Assembly: GCA_013350335.1 (NCBI GenBank)
Contig: CM023538.1
Coordinates: forward strand, 61,989,080 to 62,053,079
Length of the DNA stretch: 64,000 nt
Direction of reading: 5' to 3'
Origin: Chimonanthus salicifolius
Lineage: Eukaryota; Streptophyta; Magnoliopsida; Laurales; Calycanthaceae
Position numbers and translations under genes: made by a program. The notes beneath the pieces are model-generated. The model worked only from the letters and a program-made list of their open reading frames with translations, had not been told where the DNA came from and did not search any database. Below are positions 1 through 9,050 of this stretch, piece by piece. Position 1 is the first letter of the stretch. Each line of letters opens with the position of its first letter.

Positions 1-2388
1 ATTATCAAAACAGCCCCATGGGGTTCGGCCATACTCATAGCCGAACCCTAGGGTTCACTTGATCCAATCAACACCATGATCACTCATGGTTTAATCATGC
101 TAACTCAACCATGAATTAAACATGGTTCAGCCGCATATTAACCCACCAAAACAGTAGCATATTAATCCATTTATTACCATAAGAACACCATATCTTCATA
201 TGGTTTTTAACTCACCAAAAACATGAAAGACTTACATGGGGTTCGGCCATCCAAGGTGGCCGAACCCTAGGTCCATGTTTTGGTCTTTCATACATATTTT
301 TGGTGTCACTTATTCATATAAAAATCAGCACATCATTGCTGCACTTTAACCTCTCAAAACCATCTAATAAATTCATTATTTTGTTCAAATAACCATAACA
401 CCTCATGGGATTCCGCCATCCAAGATGGCCAATCCCCATGGTCCGTTTTTCCAGTTTTAATCCACTGTTTTAGATCAGTAACTTAACCATAACATTACCA
501 TGGTTCAGTCATATATTGGCCAACCAAAATCAGTAAATAATCTTCATGTAAATCACATAAAAACCCCATGGTAAAGTATGGTTTTTATCTCTCAAAACCA
601 TCACCATTAACCATAAAATGATCACACCATTTCATGGGGTTCGGCCATGCTCATTGGCTGAACCCTATGGCCTTTGGTTTGAACCACTTAAACATGTCAT
701 CTTATGTCTAATCTAATCATCCAAAACAGTAAGACATTTGCATGGTTTTATCTTACAAAAATCATCAAGATTTCAACATCAATTCATGGTGTTCGGCCAT
801 CCAAGATGCCCGAACCCAATGAACCCTTTCATCATTTGATACCCAAGGTCTTAGACCCATGATACATTCAGCCATTCATGTTTTTAACCATTCTAAAACA
901 TGTATTTAAATCTTAAATCAAAACCCAAAAACAGTCCACAAAATCCATGGTTTTCATGTTTCAAAACATGAAAACCAAGCCATCTCTTACATGGGGTTCG
1001 GCCCTTCATGGTGGCCGAACCCAATGGTTATTTTTACCATTTTAAATCCTCCACTAATCAAGGTTAAAACCTTGGTGTATTCGGCCATAACCATGGCCCA
1101 ATACACACCCCATTTGCTCCATGTTATTATACCAAAATAACATATAAATACTTACCAAACTTCCAATCTTTCTCTTTGCCTTTGGTCCTTGGTTTCTCCC
1201 TTTTATTTCTTCCTTTCTTTTGCTGTTTTGTGCTTGATCTACTGGTACAAACACCTCTGCTATTCCAGCTAGGAAAAAACGAATTTGAGAGAGGGAGAGA
1301 GAGAGAGATGGAAATTCTTGGATTTCCAATGTGAAAAATGGCCAACCTTGTGTGCTTATTGTTTTTGTAGTTCAGCCCCAAAAACCTCTCAATTCCCTCA
1401 TAACTTCTTGCTAAAAACGGTGGGCATTGGGTGCCATCCAAGGCACCCCTTGGCAGCTACCAATGCAGCCATACAGCTTCCCAAGCATCTCATCACAATC
1501 CCATGTATTCCCATTTAATACATCATGGAAATCACCCCAAACAAGTCCCCAACGTGTGGGACTTGTTTTGGTTGGTTTAAGACCAGCCAATCTCTTCAAA
1601 TTCCCTCTCAACTCACTGATTTTACAGCCCCTTGAATTTCCATTTTGACTCACCCAACTCAAGGTATTTTTATTCCAACCCAACTCATCACATTTAATGC
1701 ATTTCATTTAATGCATATGAGTTAACTCACCTTTTGATTTAATTCCAAGTCACCTCAATCCCACTCAACTGATTTGAATCGTGTTTGAGCTCCCTTGAGG
1801 GTTCACACGGTCAACAATAGTCAACTCGACCCGTTGGGTCCACTTTTAGCTCCTTGACCCGTTTTGACAACATGACCCATTTATGGCATTTTGGTCATTT
1901 CTAATTGGTTTTTACATATGGATCAAGCCTACCCATTTTTCCTCCACTTGATTTCCAATCAAATAGGCTTAACCCCCTTTAATTTAAATTCACAAAATGG
2001 TCAAATCATCCATTTTGACCCGATGGGCCCCATTTGGGCCCTTTGACCCATTTAGCCATTTTTGACCCAATTGATGTAAATTGCCCAACCAATCACACTT
2101 AACGTTCATAATGTGCTCATATGATCTTGATTTGAGCAATGGGCCCCACCATTTCCTTACTTAACATCACAAAATAATTAATTTAATAGATCAGGGGCAT
2201 TTTCGTAATTATCCACTTTATTGAGAAATTACCCAACCAATCAAACTTGACATTTATAATGTGCTCATATGACCTTAATTTGAGCAATGGGCCCCACCAT
2301 TTCCTTATTTACAATCATATTTATTGAATTCACCAATCTAGGGGCATTTTCGTAAATATTCATCTTATTGAGAAATCGGGGTGTTACA
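1..2388. repeat. Noncoding repeat region, possible 3' part of a long LTR
   Basis: I see no credible gene. The left 1.1 kb carries seven imperfect inverted repeats built on GGGTTCGGCCA...TGGCCGAACCC. A TATA-like ATATAAATA lies near 1141. From 2078 a unit of about 148 bp (start AAATTRCCCAACCAATCA, ending near GGGGCATTTTCGTAA) is repeated once at 2226. The stretch ends at 2388 with GGGTGTTACA, which is how many plant LTRs end, and the next bases are GATAA. The 5' end would lie outside the window, so the LTR reading is an inference. Confidence 0.35.
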
Positions 2389-2431
2389 GATAAAGGAGGT
2401 AAAGAGGGGTAAAGAGGGTTTAGAGGGATAA

Positions 2432-3035
2432 TGTGATACCCTGCACCTTGCCCAAACTGATGTGGGAAAGTCCCACATCGGTTTGGAAGAAAGGGGGGTG
2501 AGGGGTTATATGAAGCCACCCCATGTACTCTTGTGTGAGGCCTTTTAGGCCTGGCCATGTGGGCCAGAGCCTAGGAACAAAACCGTGCGGGTTTGAGCTT
2601 GTGTGCGGGGCCCAAAGCTGACAATATCACACTGAGTCAAGTCCTAAGCCCTGTATTCGGGTCGGGTCGTTATAAATTTGGTATCAGAGCCGAGGTTCTA
2701 CACTCGGACTGTGTGGGCTTTCCTCCTTCCATGGAGTTGTTGAGCTGGACCGGGTCGGGCAGGGAACGGCTCGAGGCTTTAGGGGGGGTAATTGTGATAC
2801 CCTGCACTTTGCCCAAACTGATGTGGGAAAGTCCCACATCGGTTTGGAAGAAAGGGGGGTGAGGGGTTATATGAAGCCACCCCATGTACTCTTGTGTGAG
2901 GCCTTTTGGGCCTGGCCATGTGGGCCAAGGCTCAGGAACAAAACCGTGCGGGTTCAAGTTTTTGTGTGAAGCCCAAAGCGGACAATATCACACTGAGTCA
3001 AGCCCTAAGTCCTGTATTCGGGTCGGGTCGTTACA
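2432..3035 (+). mobile_element. TRIM (terminal-repeat retrotransposon in miniature), complete
   Basis: Two 243-bp direct repeats (2432-2674 and 2793-3035) start TGTGATACCC and end GTCGTTACA (GTCGTTATA in the left copy). A 118-bp internal part separates them. It begins with a primer-binding site, TGGTATCAGAGC (2679-2690), matching the 3' end of initiator tRNA-Met, and ends with a polypurine tract (TTTAGGGGGGG). A 5-bp target duplication GATAA flanks it (2427-2431, 3036-3040). It has no coding capacity, so it would need proteins from another element. The LTRs differ at about a dozen sites, so the insertion is not very recent. Each LTR contains the palindrome GTGGGAAAGTCCCAC. Confidence 0.92.
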
Positions 3036-3430
3036 GATAAAGAAGGGTAATAGGTACAAAGAGGGGTAAAGGGGGGTAAAGAAGGGTAAAGAAGGCTCAT
3101 TAGAAATAATTTTTTTACTAAATTTATATAATAAAAAATTTATAAAACATAATTATTAAATAATATTCATCAATTAAAAATATTTTAAAATATTTTTGTT
3201 CTATAGGTGCAAAGAGAGGATAAGGAGGGTAATATATTAACATTTTTTATTAAATTCATATAATATAAAAAATAAAAATAAAATTTTATGAAACATAATT
3301 AATAAATAATATTCATTAATTAAAAAATATTTTTACTCCATAAGTGTAAAGAGGGATAAAGGGGGATAAAAATAGGTAAAAAAAGGTAAAGAGGGATAAG
3401 GGTTTTATAAAAACCCCCATGTTTCAAGGG
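3036..3430. repeat. GGGTAAAG-rich and AT-rich repeat region
   Basis: Runs of GGGGTAAAG-like motifs flank two related AT-rich stretches (about 3100-3190 and 3228-3330). The AT-rich part resembles the interior of the 2.1-kb terminal-inverted-repeat element at 25686-27790 (ATTAAATTCATATAATATA followed by AAAATAAAATTTT). It is probably a relic of the same DNA-transposon family, into which the TRIM at 2432 inserted. No gene is seen. Confidence 0.4.
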
Positions 3431-3924
3431 ATTTTCAAAAAAGAAGAGATAGAAATAAAATTTTGAATTTCTATCATCTCCCTCCATTACCAAAGAAGCC
3501 CCCAAAGAATGCGCTAGCACAACACTGTATATTAAGTTAAATCAGGATACATAAGAGTAGATGTTGTCATAAAAAGAGAAGTATCTAGTATGCACTAGCC
3601 TATAAAGAATATTTTTATTTTAAAAAAAATCTAACTAAACGTACGAAACACATTTATTCAAATAAAAAAATGCATTGTCACCAAAAATCACATTTTTAAA
3701 GTATTTTTATGGAATATACAGTGGAGGCAAATACTCAGGTCCTAAGTCAAACTTGTCATTTTCATGAAGTTCACGCGTGTTACTTTTATATTTTTTAAAT
3801 TTGTTGTTGTCATTTTCATGAATCTGTCGTTTGAAAATAAAAACATATTTCCAAGTTAATCTACTTTTTAAGTTAATCCACAGAACAGAAAGTTTCACAT
3901 GACATGACTACTGCATTAATATTT

Positions 3925-4098
3925 TTCTTTTTTGTTTTTTTGAATTTACTTGTGGGAAATCGTGGGATACCCAGCGTAAAACTCCCACCGGTGGACCCCT
4001 ACCCCTAAGGCACACCAAGATTAGGCTATGGGGGCTCGAACCCGTGACCTCCCGCTTCCTGAGACAGGAGATAACCAACTGAGCTACACCATGTGGGT
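3925..4098 (-). mobile_element. tRNA-derived SINE, family 1, near complete
   Basis: Read on the minus strand it begins with a tRNA-like head holding a pol III A box (GTAGCTCAGTTGG) and B box (GGTTCGAGCCC). A family body and an A/T-rich tail follow. A 16-bp direct repeat, TACTGCATTAATATTT, flanks it (3909-3924 and 4099-4114), as expected for LINE-mediated insertion. The duplicated locus in block B near 27975 lacks it, which confirms an insertion after the block duplication. Confidence 0.92.
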
Positions 4099-4279
4099 TA
4101 CTGCATTAATATTTAGAAGGCATGTGGATCCATGAATCATAATTTCTTCATAATATCCTGTCTTGTTCAGATTAATATTATGGCACATTAAATCTATGAA
4201 ATATCAAATTGGTCACATTTGATAAACGTAATTGTCCTCTTTGCAAAAGAAAATAGTAAATAATTTGTATCCTCTCTTT

Positions 4280-4410
4280 CAAATTTTTTTTTTTTAATTT
4301 ACATATAGAAAATCGTAGATATTTAACGTAAAATTTCTAGCCCCTAGAGCACATCAAGATTAGCCTATAGGACTTGGACATGCAATCTCCCGCTTTCTGA
4401 GGTGAGAACC
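4280..4410 (-). mobile_element. Decayed family-1 SINE
   Basis: A degenerate copy of the 3925 SINE body: AATCGTAGATATTTAACGTAAAATT, CACATCAAGATTAG and CAATCTCCCGCTTTCTGAG can be aligned to it. The matching position in block B (28470-28612) also carries a decayed copy, so this insertion is older than the segmental duplication. Confidence 0.65.
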
Positions 4411-5179
4411 ATCTTTGACATTTATATTATCTATTTTCACAAAAGAGGAATGGATTTATTAGGATCATTATTATTATAAAGTGTTTCTCTTATATTCGTT
4501 ATTTTCATAGTAATTCAAGACTTATCTTTCTTTGAGTGTAAAAGTATTCAGTAAAACTCTAGATGTATGTAGTTTCTGCAAACTATAGGCATCAGATGAC
4601 TATAAGTTTTGAATTTAAGACCTTTGATTTTTTAGTCAAAGTAATGGTCAGTTGAACTACTCTATGCAAAATAGTCTAACATATTTTTATCAGTATTATC
4701 TTCATCATTTGATGTAATAATCTAAATCCTAATCAGTAAGTTCATTAATTAATTTCTTTTTTAAAAAAAAAGGAAAAAGGAATGTATATTGATTGACTAG
4801 GCTGATGATGATTTGATGATACATATAGAAGTGCGAAATTTACGCAAACTATGCTCAAATATCACTATAAATTTTGTAAAAACTGAAATTAAAAAAACTT
4901 AGGTTAGATCAGTTTGAGTTGACTATGTTTGGTAAGATTTCATATTTAGTAAATCAATGAGTTTTATTGAGTTCTAATGTGTCCTATCGCTGTAAGTAAA
5001 CATTACTTAGTTATTCTAAATCCACTTAACTATTTCAAATGGCAGTTGAGTCTAATCCATTGCATGTTGTTCTTAATGGCAAGTGTAATGAAATCCAATT
5101 TAAGAATAGGAACTCAAATTCGAACTCGACTCTAAATTGCAATTAAGTAATTTGACAAGTTCACTCTTAATACAAAGCG

Positions 5180-5285
5180 ATTACTCTCCATAGTGTTATT
5201 CAATGCATGTGACTATAGAGATTTACACATGTCAAAAGATTAATCAGGTGTTCTAAGAGACATGGTCATCTTGATCTTAAAAAAT
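5180..5285 (+). mobile_element. Family-2 SINE 3' fragment
   Basis: It shares the 3' body of a second SINE family seen at 61150-61340: TTTACACATGT, GATTAATCAGGTGTTCTAAGAGAC and CATCTTGATCTTAAAAAA. The block-B equivalent is at 35700-35792. There it is interrupted at its A-rich end by the MITE at 35796. Confidence 0.5.
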
Positions 5286-5389
5286 ATCTTGAGATTGTAT
5301 ATGAACATCAATGTTTGCAACATCAATGTTAGAGAAGGGACCCAAGTTCCATGACATTATTTCTCTGCATACAAAACTATTTTATGACA

Positions 5390-5510
5390 TTTTTTTTTTT
5401 TTTTGAATTTACGTGTGGGAAATCACGAGATACCAAGCGTAAAACTCCCACGGGTGGACCTTTATCCCGAAGGCACACCAAGACTAGACTATAGAGCTCA
5501 AATTCAATGA
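5390..5510 (-). mobile_element. 5'-truncated family-1 SINE
   Basis: A poly-T run (A tail on the minus strand) is followed by the family body (GAATTTACGTGTGGGAAATC, CGTAAAACTCCCACGGGTGG, GGCACACCAAGACTAG). It stops before the tRNA-like head. The block-B counterpart near 36300 lacks it. Confidence 0.7.
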
Positions 5511-5615
5511 AGAGAGAATGACAATATCTCTTACTATATCAGCAGTCTGGACTATAGTTCAATATTATTATTTTCTATTGCAAGTGATGCTTACATCTAT
5601 TCAAAAACCCTTTTT

Positions 5616-5905
5616 TCAGAAAACTTGCTTGAGATTTAAAAAAGAACTTTCTGAATGTAAGAACACATGATTATCCAGAAGGATCGAACCCAACCAAACA
5701 GTGTTGGCAACATCAATGTCAGAGAAGGGACCCAAGTTCCATAACCTAATTTGTCTGCATATAGAGAGACTTTGGTGTTTGATAAAGATAGAATGACAGT
5801 ATCTCTTATCATAGCAGCAGCAACCACACAATGAAGATTTGATTTGATTGCCATACACAAATTCACCCAAAAAGAAATCTTTCTATATCTGTGATTGCCC
5901 ATCAT
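5616..5905 (-). other. Duplicated unidentified ORF remnant
   Basis: A stretch with overlapping open frames of 84 and 89 codons on the minus strand recurs almost unchanged in block B (36457-36701). I do not recognise either peptide, and neither copy shows splice structure or a conserved domain. The similarity is explained by the segmental duplication, so it is not independent evidence for a gene. A shorter diverged repeat of the same text (AGAAGGGACCCAAGTTCCA) lies upstream at 5332. Confidence 0.2.
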
Positions 5906-6005
5906 CTGTTTATCATTCTAATTTCATTTCAAGGCTGAATATCAATAAAAGAAGTGATGTCTGACTTCATAGAGGGGCTATTAGTTCTTTTTCTACAAGA
6001 AGGAT

Positions 6006-6165
6006 ATCCCTTTTTCACATCGGAGGTGATACTGGTTTTCACCGGCAAATGTAAACGTCTAATCCATACACTAGTTAAGTCCTGTAGATAGTAGTCCATT
6101 GGAGTTGAGCGTAAATCGAACTTAAGACCCGCTTCATGAGGATGGAGTAATCGTGTTGATTAGAT
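6006..6165. repeat. Shared dispersed repeat, possibly old family-3 SINE
   Basis: It matches 36812-36950 in block B, and more weakly the SINE at 60807-60981 (CACATCGGAGGTGA, GAGCGTAAATCG, CTTAAGACC). Its age and decay prevent a firm call. Confidence 0.35.
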
Positions 6166-6880
6166 GTTCCATCTTGGAAACTTCTAACTTAACATGACAA
6201 AGTCGTCACGAGCTCTCCTCATTCAGTTTGGTTCTCTTAATATAATTATATTTTTTAATTTTAATTTTATGAGATAAAAGTATAGACTGAGTGTGTTGAT
6301 TATAAAAAAATCGTTCAAACATATTTATTTATTTGGCTTAATCAAATAAAGTTAATAGTTGTTTGAAAACTCCACTTTAACTATATATTTTATTTAATTT
6401 AAATCAAATAAGTTATATATGTTGTGAAATAGAATTATTCTAATTCTCGTATAAACAATTACTTATTTGATTTTATAATATTAATGAATCTTTTTACAAG
6501 ATATTATTTATGTTAACTTGAGTCTAGAACTATGTCATGATAGCATAGTCCTCCATATTTGATGTTCTCTAAGCATCTCACCATGCTACTAATGAAAGAA
6601 ACACGGTAGTCCATCTCACTATGCTAATTAATGGGAGAGAGAGTGGTTCCATGTTAAAACTTCAAACCCGCTCTCACGTGCACTGGGCAAGCAAAACCTC
6701 CCATGATATTATGTTAGAAAACTATGGTTTAATACATTCTTGAGATAGAATTCACTCTAAAAAACTAGCCGTTGAAAGTAAGGTGCCTTAAGTGTTATAT
6801 AGAATCATTGATTTATCGAATTACACGTAAAAAAACAGCACACCCACACAATTACAACATAGTAGGTGAGAAAGGGGAGA

Positions 6881-6999
6881 TTATTTGAAATAAGGCTGAA
6901 GCAAAGTAAGAAGCTGGAGGAGAATTGCAACAATCACAGATATGATTGCCCATGGATTGTCATGGTAAATCCGAGTCAAACTCGCTCTCCATACAACCC
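6881..6999 (-). pseudogene. DUF247 C-terminal fragment
   Basis: This 119-bp piece starts with the same stop codon (TTA on the plus strand at 6881) as the gene at 37687-39228. It differs from that gene at only about three bases. It encodes the last 39 or so residues: the W-R-A-S-L-T-R-I-Y motif and the hydrophobic tail with P-W-A-I-I-S-V-I. Similarity stops abruptly at 6999, where SINE sequence begins. The rest of the gene is absent, so this is the broken edge of segmental duplication block A. Confidence 0.9.
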
Positions 7000-7085
7000 C
7001 TATGGGTGAGTCCACTCACCCCTAGAACACAACAAATTAGGCCATGGAGACTCAAACCTACAATCTCCGACTAAGACGGAGACTA
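7000..7085 (-). mobile_element. Family-1 SINE fragment at a duplication breakpoint
   Basis: TATGGGTGAGTCCACT, CACAACAAATTAGGCCATG and CAAACCTACAATCTCC match the SINE body. It is fused directly to the DUF247 fragment on its left. On its right, from about 7085 to 7250, the sequence repeats what follows the SINE at 4410 (ATCTTTGACATTTATATTATC), as if recombination had occurred between two SINE copies. Confidence 0.65.
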
Positions 7086-7637
7086 TCTTTGACATTTATA
7101 TTATCTATTTTCACAAAAGAGACAAGCATTTATTAAAAGTAAATATTGAAGTTTTTAACCATCAACTTAAATATTAAATGGATCATTATTATTATAAAGT
7201 GTTTCTCTTATATTCGTTATTTTCATAGTAATTCAATACTTATCTTCCTTGCTTCCTCATAGCAATCATTGATTTCCTTAAATTTTCCAAGAAAGTATTT
7301 ATCATCTAAATTTAAATTTTTTATTTTAAAATAAAAGGTTTTCTCTATTAAAAATAAAACCATCATTTTTATCGTCGTCAGCATCAAAGGACTCCATTCA
7401 CACCAACGCATTTACGTCTTCTCTGCACCAGTCTTTCTTTATCAAAACCTCATTTCGCGTGTCCAAGCGCTCCAGTCCCACACTGGGTTTTTTCTTTATA
7501 GGGCAAGAGGGGTAATATTTCTGGCTATTGAATATTTGAGTTAAGATCTTCTCTGGGTAGAGACATAAACAGATAGCTTGAGAGTTTGAGAGCTTGAGAG
7601 AGAAAAGAAGAGAAAGAGGAAGAAGAAGAAGAATCAA

Positions 7638-9050
7638 ATGGCAGAGCGTAATTCCGCAGAAACCCTTCTTAACATCAGAGAAATTGTGCATGGAGGAAGC
7701 CCGCAGAGGGAGCAGGCGAAAGTTGATGAAGCGGGTGTGGATTCCCCTGTTTTGATAAAAGGTTCATCGGCCGGCATCGGATGCTCTATCCACAGAGTCC
7801 CTCTACGGCTATTACGAGACAATCAGGCGGCCTACGTCCCTTTGACGATCTCAATAGGCCCTTTACATTACCACAAAAGAAACTCCGATGAGTATGCAGA
7901 CATGTACTTTCAAGAGATGGAGAAGCATAAATTGAGGTATCTGAAAGAAATCCTCTCTCGGGAAGGAAAACACTGCAAAGATCTCTTCTCCGTCGTCGTC
8001 AAAGAGCAGAAGGAAAGAGCACGGGGATGTTACTCTCAAGATATTAAGCTCAACGACGATCAGTTCGTTGAAATGATGGTTCTAGACGGCTGCTTCATCA
8101 TTGAGCTCTTTCGCAGAACATCCATAATAGAAGAGAAGGCGAAAGAGAACGGAAAAGAGGAGTCTCCATTTGCTGAAGAAGATGGAGAAGAAGATCCACT
8201 CATAAAATGGGAGTGGTTGAGGCAGCAACTAGCTATGGACTTGGTGAAGCTGGAAAACCAGATACCCTTTTTCATTCTTGAACGTCTGTCCCATCTCATG
8301 AACATTTCTCTCCATTCTCTCATGGAAATGGCACTCACCTTCTTCCAATCTGCTCAAGTTCTTCCCATTTCTACCGATCTTAAAATGAAAATCCCCCATC
8401 AAGAAGTACATCATATACTGCACTTGGTACATTCTAGTCTCCTCGCTTCTAATTCTGTGAGGAAGGAGAATTCAAAGGCATATGCTATAAAACTGATCCC
8501 ATCTGCAACCGAGCTTCTTGAAGTCGGCATCAAGTTTGAAAAGGCCAAGCAGAAGGCAAATAGGGGTTTCTTGGACGTAGAGTTCCAATCACGTCTGTGG
8601 TGGCTTGGTGGAGGAGTGATCAAAATACCCCAAATGACACTCTCTGTATACACAGGTACTCTGTTTCTGAACCTCGCTGCATTTGAGCAGTGCTACCGGC
8701 ACCCCGGCACCGCCTTCTCGGCGTACATCGTCTTCATGGATTGCCTCGTCGACACCGAGGCTGATGTGCGCGTTCTCTGCAACCATGGAATCGACAACTG
8801 CGCCGGCAGCGATAAAGATTTCGTCGATCTAGTCAACAAAACCGGCCGGAAACTTATCATCGATGATGAACGTTTTCACAAGATTTTTGAAGAAATCAAC
8901 GACTATTACGAATGTATCACCGATCACCATTTTATAGCAAGCATCGTACGTAATTACACCAGGAATCCAACACAATTCCTTTCTATACTTCTTGCTGTCT
9001 TGTCTCTTGTATTCACTGTTGTCTTTCAAATCCTGAACTATGCGAAGTAA
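7638..9050 (+). CDS. DUF247 domain protein, intact, single exon
   Basis: A 470-residue protein of the plant DUF247 family (UPF0481). The ATG at 7638 follows a purine-rich leader. Family landmarks in order: CSIHRVP (residues 49-55), ISIGPLHYH (71-79), a basic E-K-H-K-L-R-Y segment (near 95-101), MMVLDGCFIIELF (146-158), LENQIPFFIL (205-214), the F-E-Q-C-Y-R motif and F-M-D-C-L segment in the C-terminal half, and a hydrophobic segment within the last 25 residues that looks like a single membrane anchor. The length is normal for the family and I see no intron. Its closest relatives here are the two pseudogenes at 45178 and 50363. Biochemical function is unknown; in grasses, DUF247 proteins are linked to the S and Z self-incompatibility loci, but that role cannot be carried over from family membership. 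Confidence 0.95.
   Translation: MAERNSAETLLNIREIVHGGSPQREQAKVDEAGVDSPVLIKGSSAGIGCSIHRVPLRLLRDNQAAYVPLTISIGPLHYHKRNSDEYADMYFQEMEKHKLRYLKEILSREGKHCKDLFSVVVKEQKERARGCYSQDIKLNDDQFVEMMVLDGCFIIELFRRTSIIEEKAKENGKEESPFAEEDGEEDPLIKWEWLRQQLAMDLVKLENQIPFFILERLSHLMNISLHSLMEMALTFFQSAQVLPISTDLKMKIPHQEVHHILHLVHSSLLASNSVRKENSKAYAIKLIPSATELLEVGIKFEKAKQKANRGFLDVEFQSRLWWLGGGVIKIPQMTLSVYTGTLFLNLAAFEQCYRHPGTAFSAYIVFMDCLVDTEADVRVLCNHGIDNCAGSDKDFVDLVNKTGRKLIIDDERFHKIFEEINDYYECITDHHFIASIVRNYTRNPTQFLSILLAVLSLVFTVVFQILNYAK

Larger units (their letters stand above)
3518..6999. repeat. Segmental duplication, block A (partner 25472-37806)
   Basis: Almost the whole stretch can be followed in the same order in block B, from CACAACACTG at 3518 (25472 in B) to the 3' end of a DUF247 gene at 6881-6999 (37687-37806 in B). 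The two copies differ by insertions. A alone has the SINE at 3925-4098. B alone has the 2.1-kb TIR element, the copia element and the MITE at 35796. SINE remnants near 4280 and the repeat near 6010-6160 are shared and predate the duplication. No intact gene lies inside block A. Confidence 0.85.

Noticed and set aside
1285..1518. Small plus-strand coding gene in the left repeat region
   Set aside because: It is low-complexity at its start, has no domain, overlaps opposite-strand frames of similar length, and sits in repetitive sequence.
4020..4098. Possible tRNA gene on the minus strand
   Set aside because: A and B boxes are present, but the sequence continues into a SINE body with tail and 16-bp target duplication, and a proper acceptor stem is lacking.
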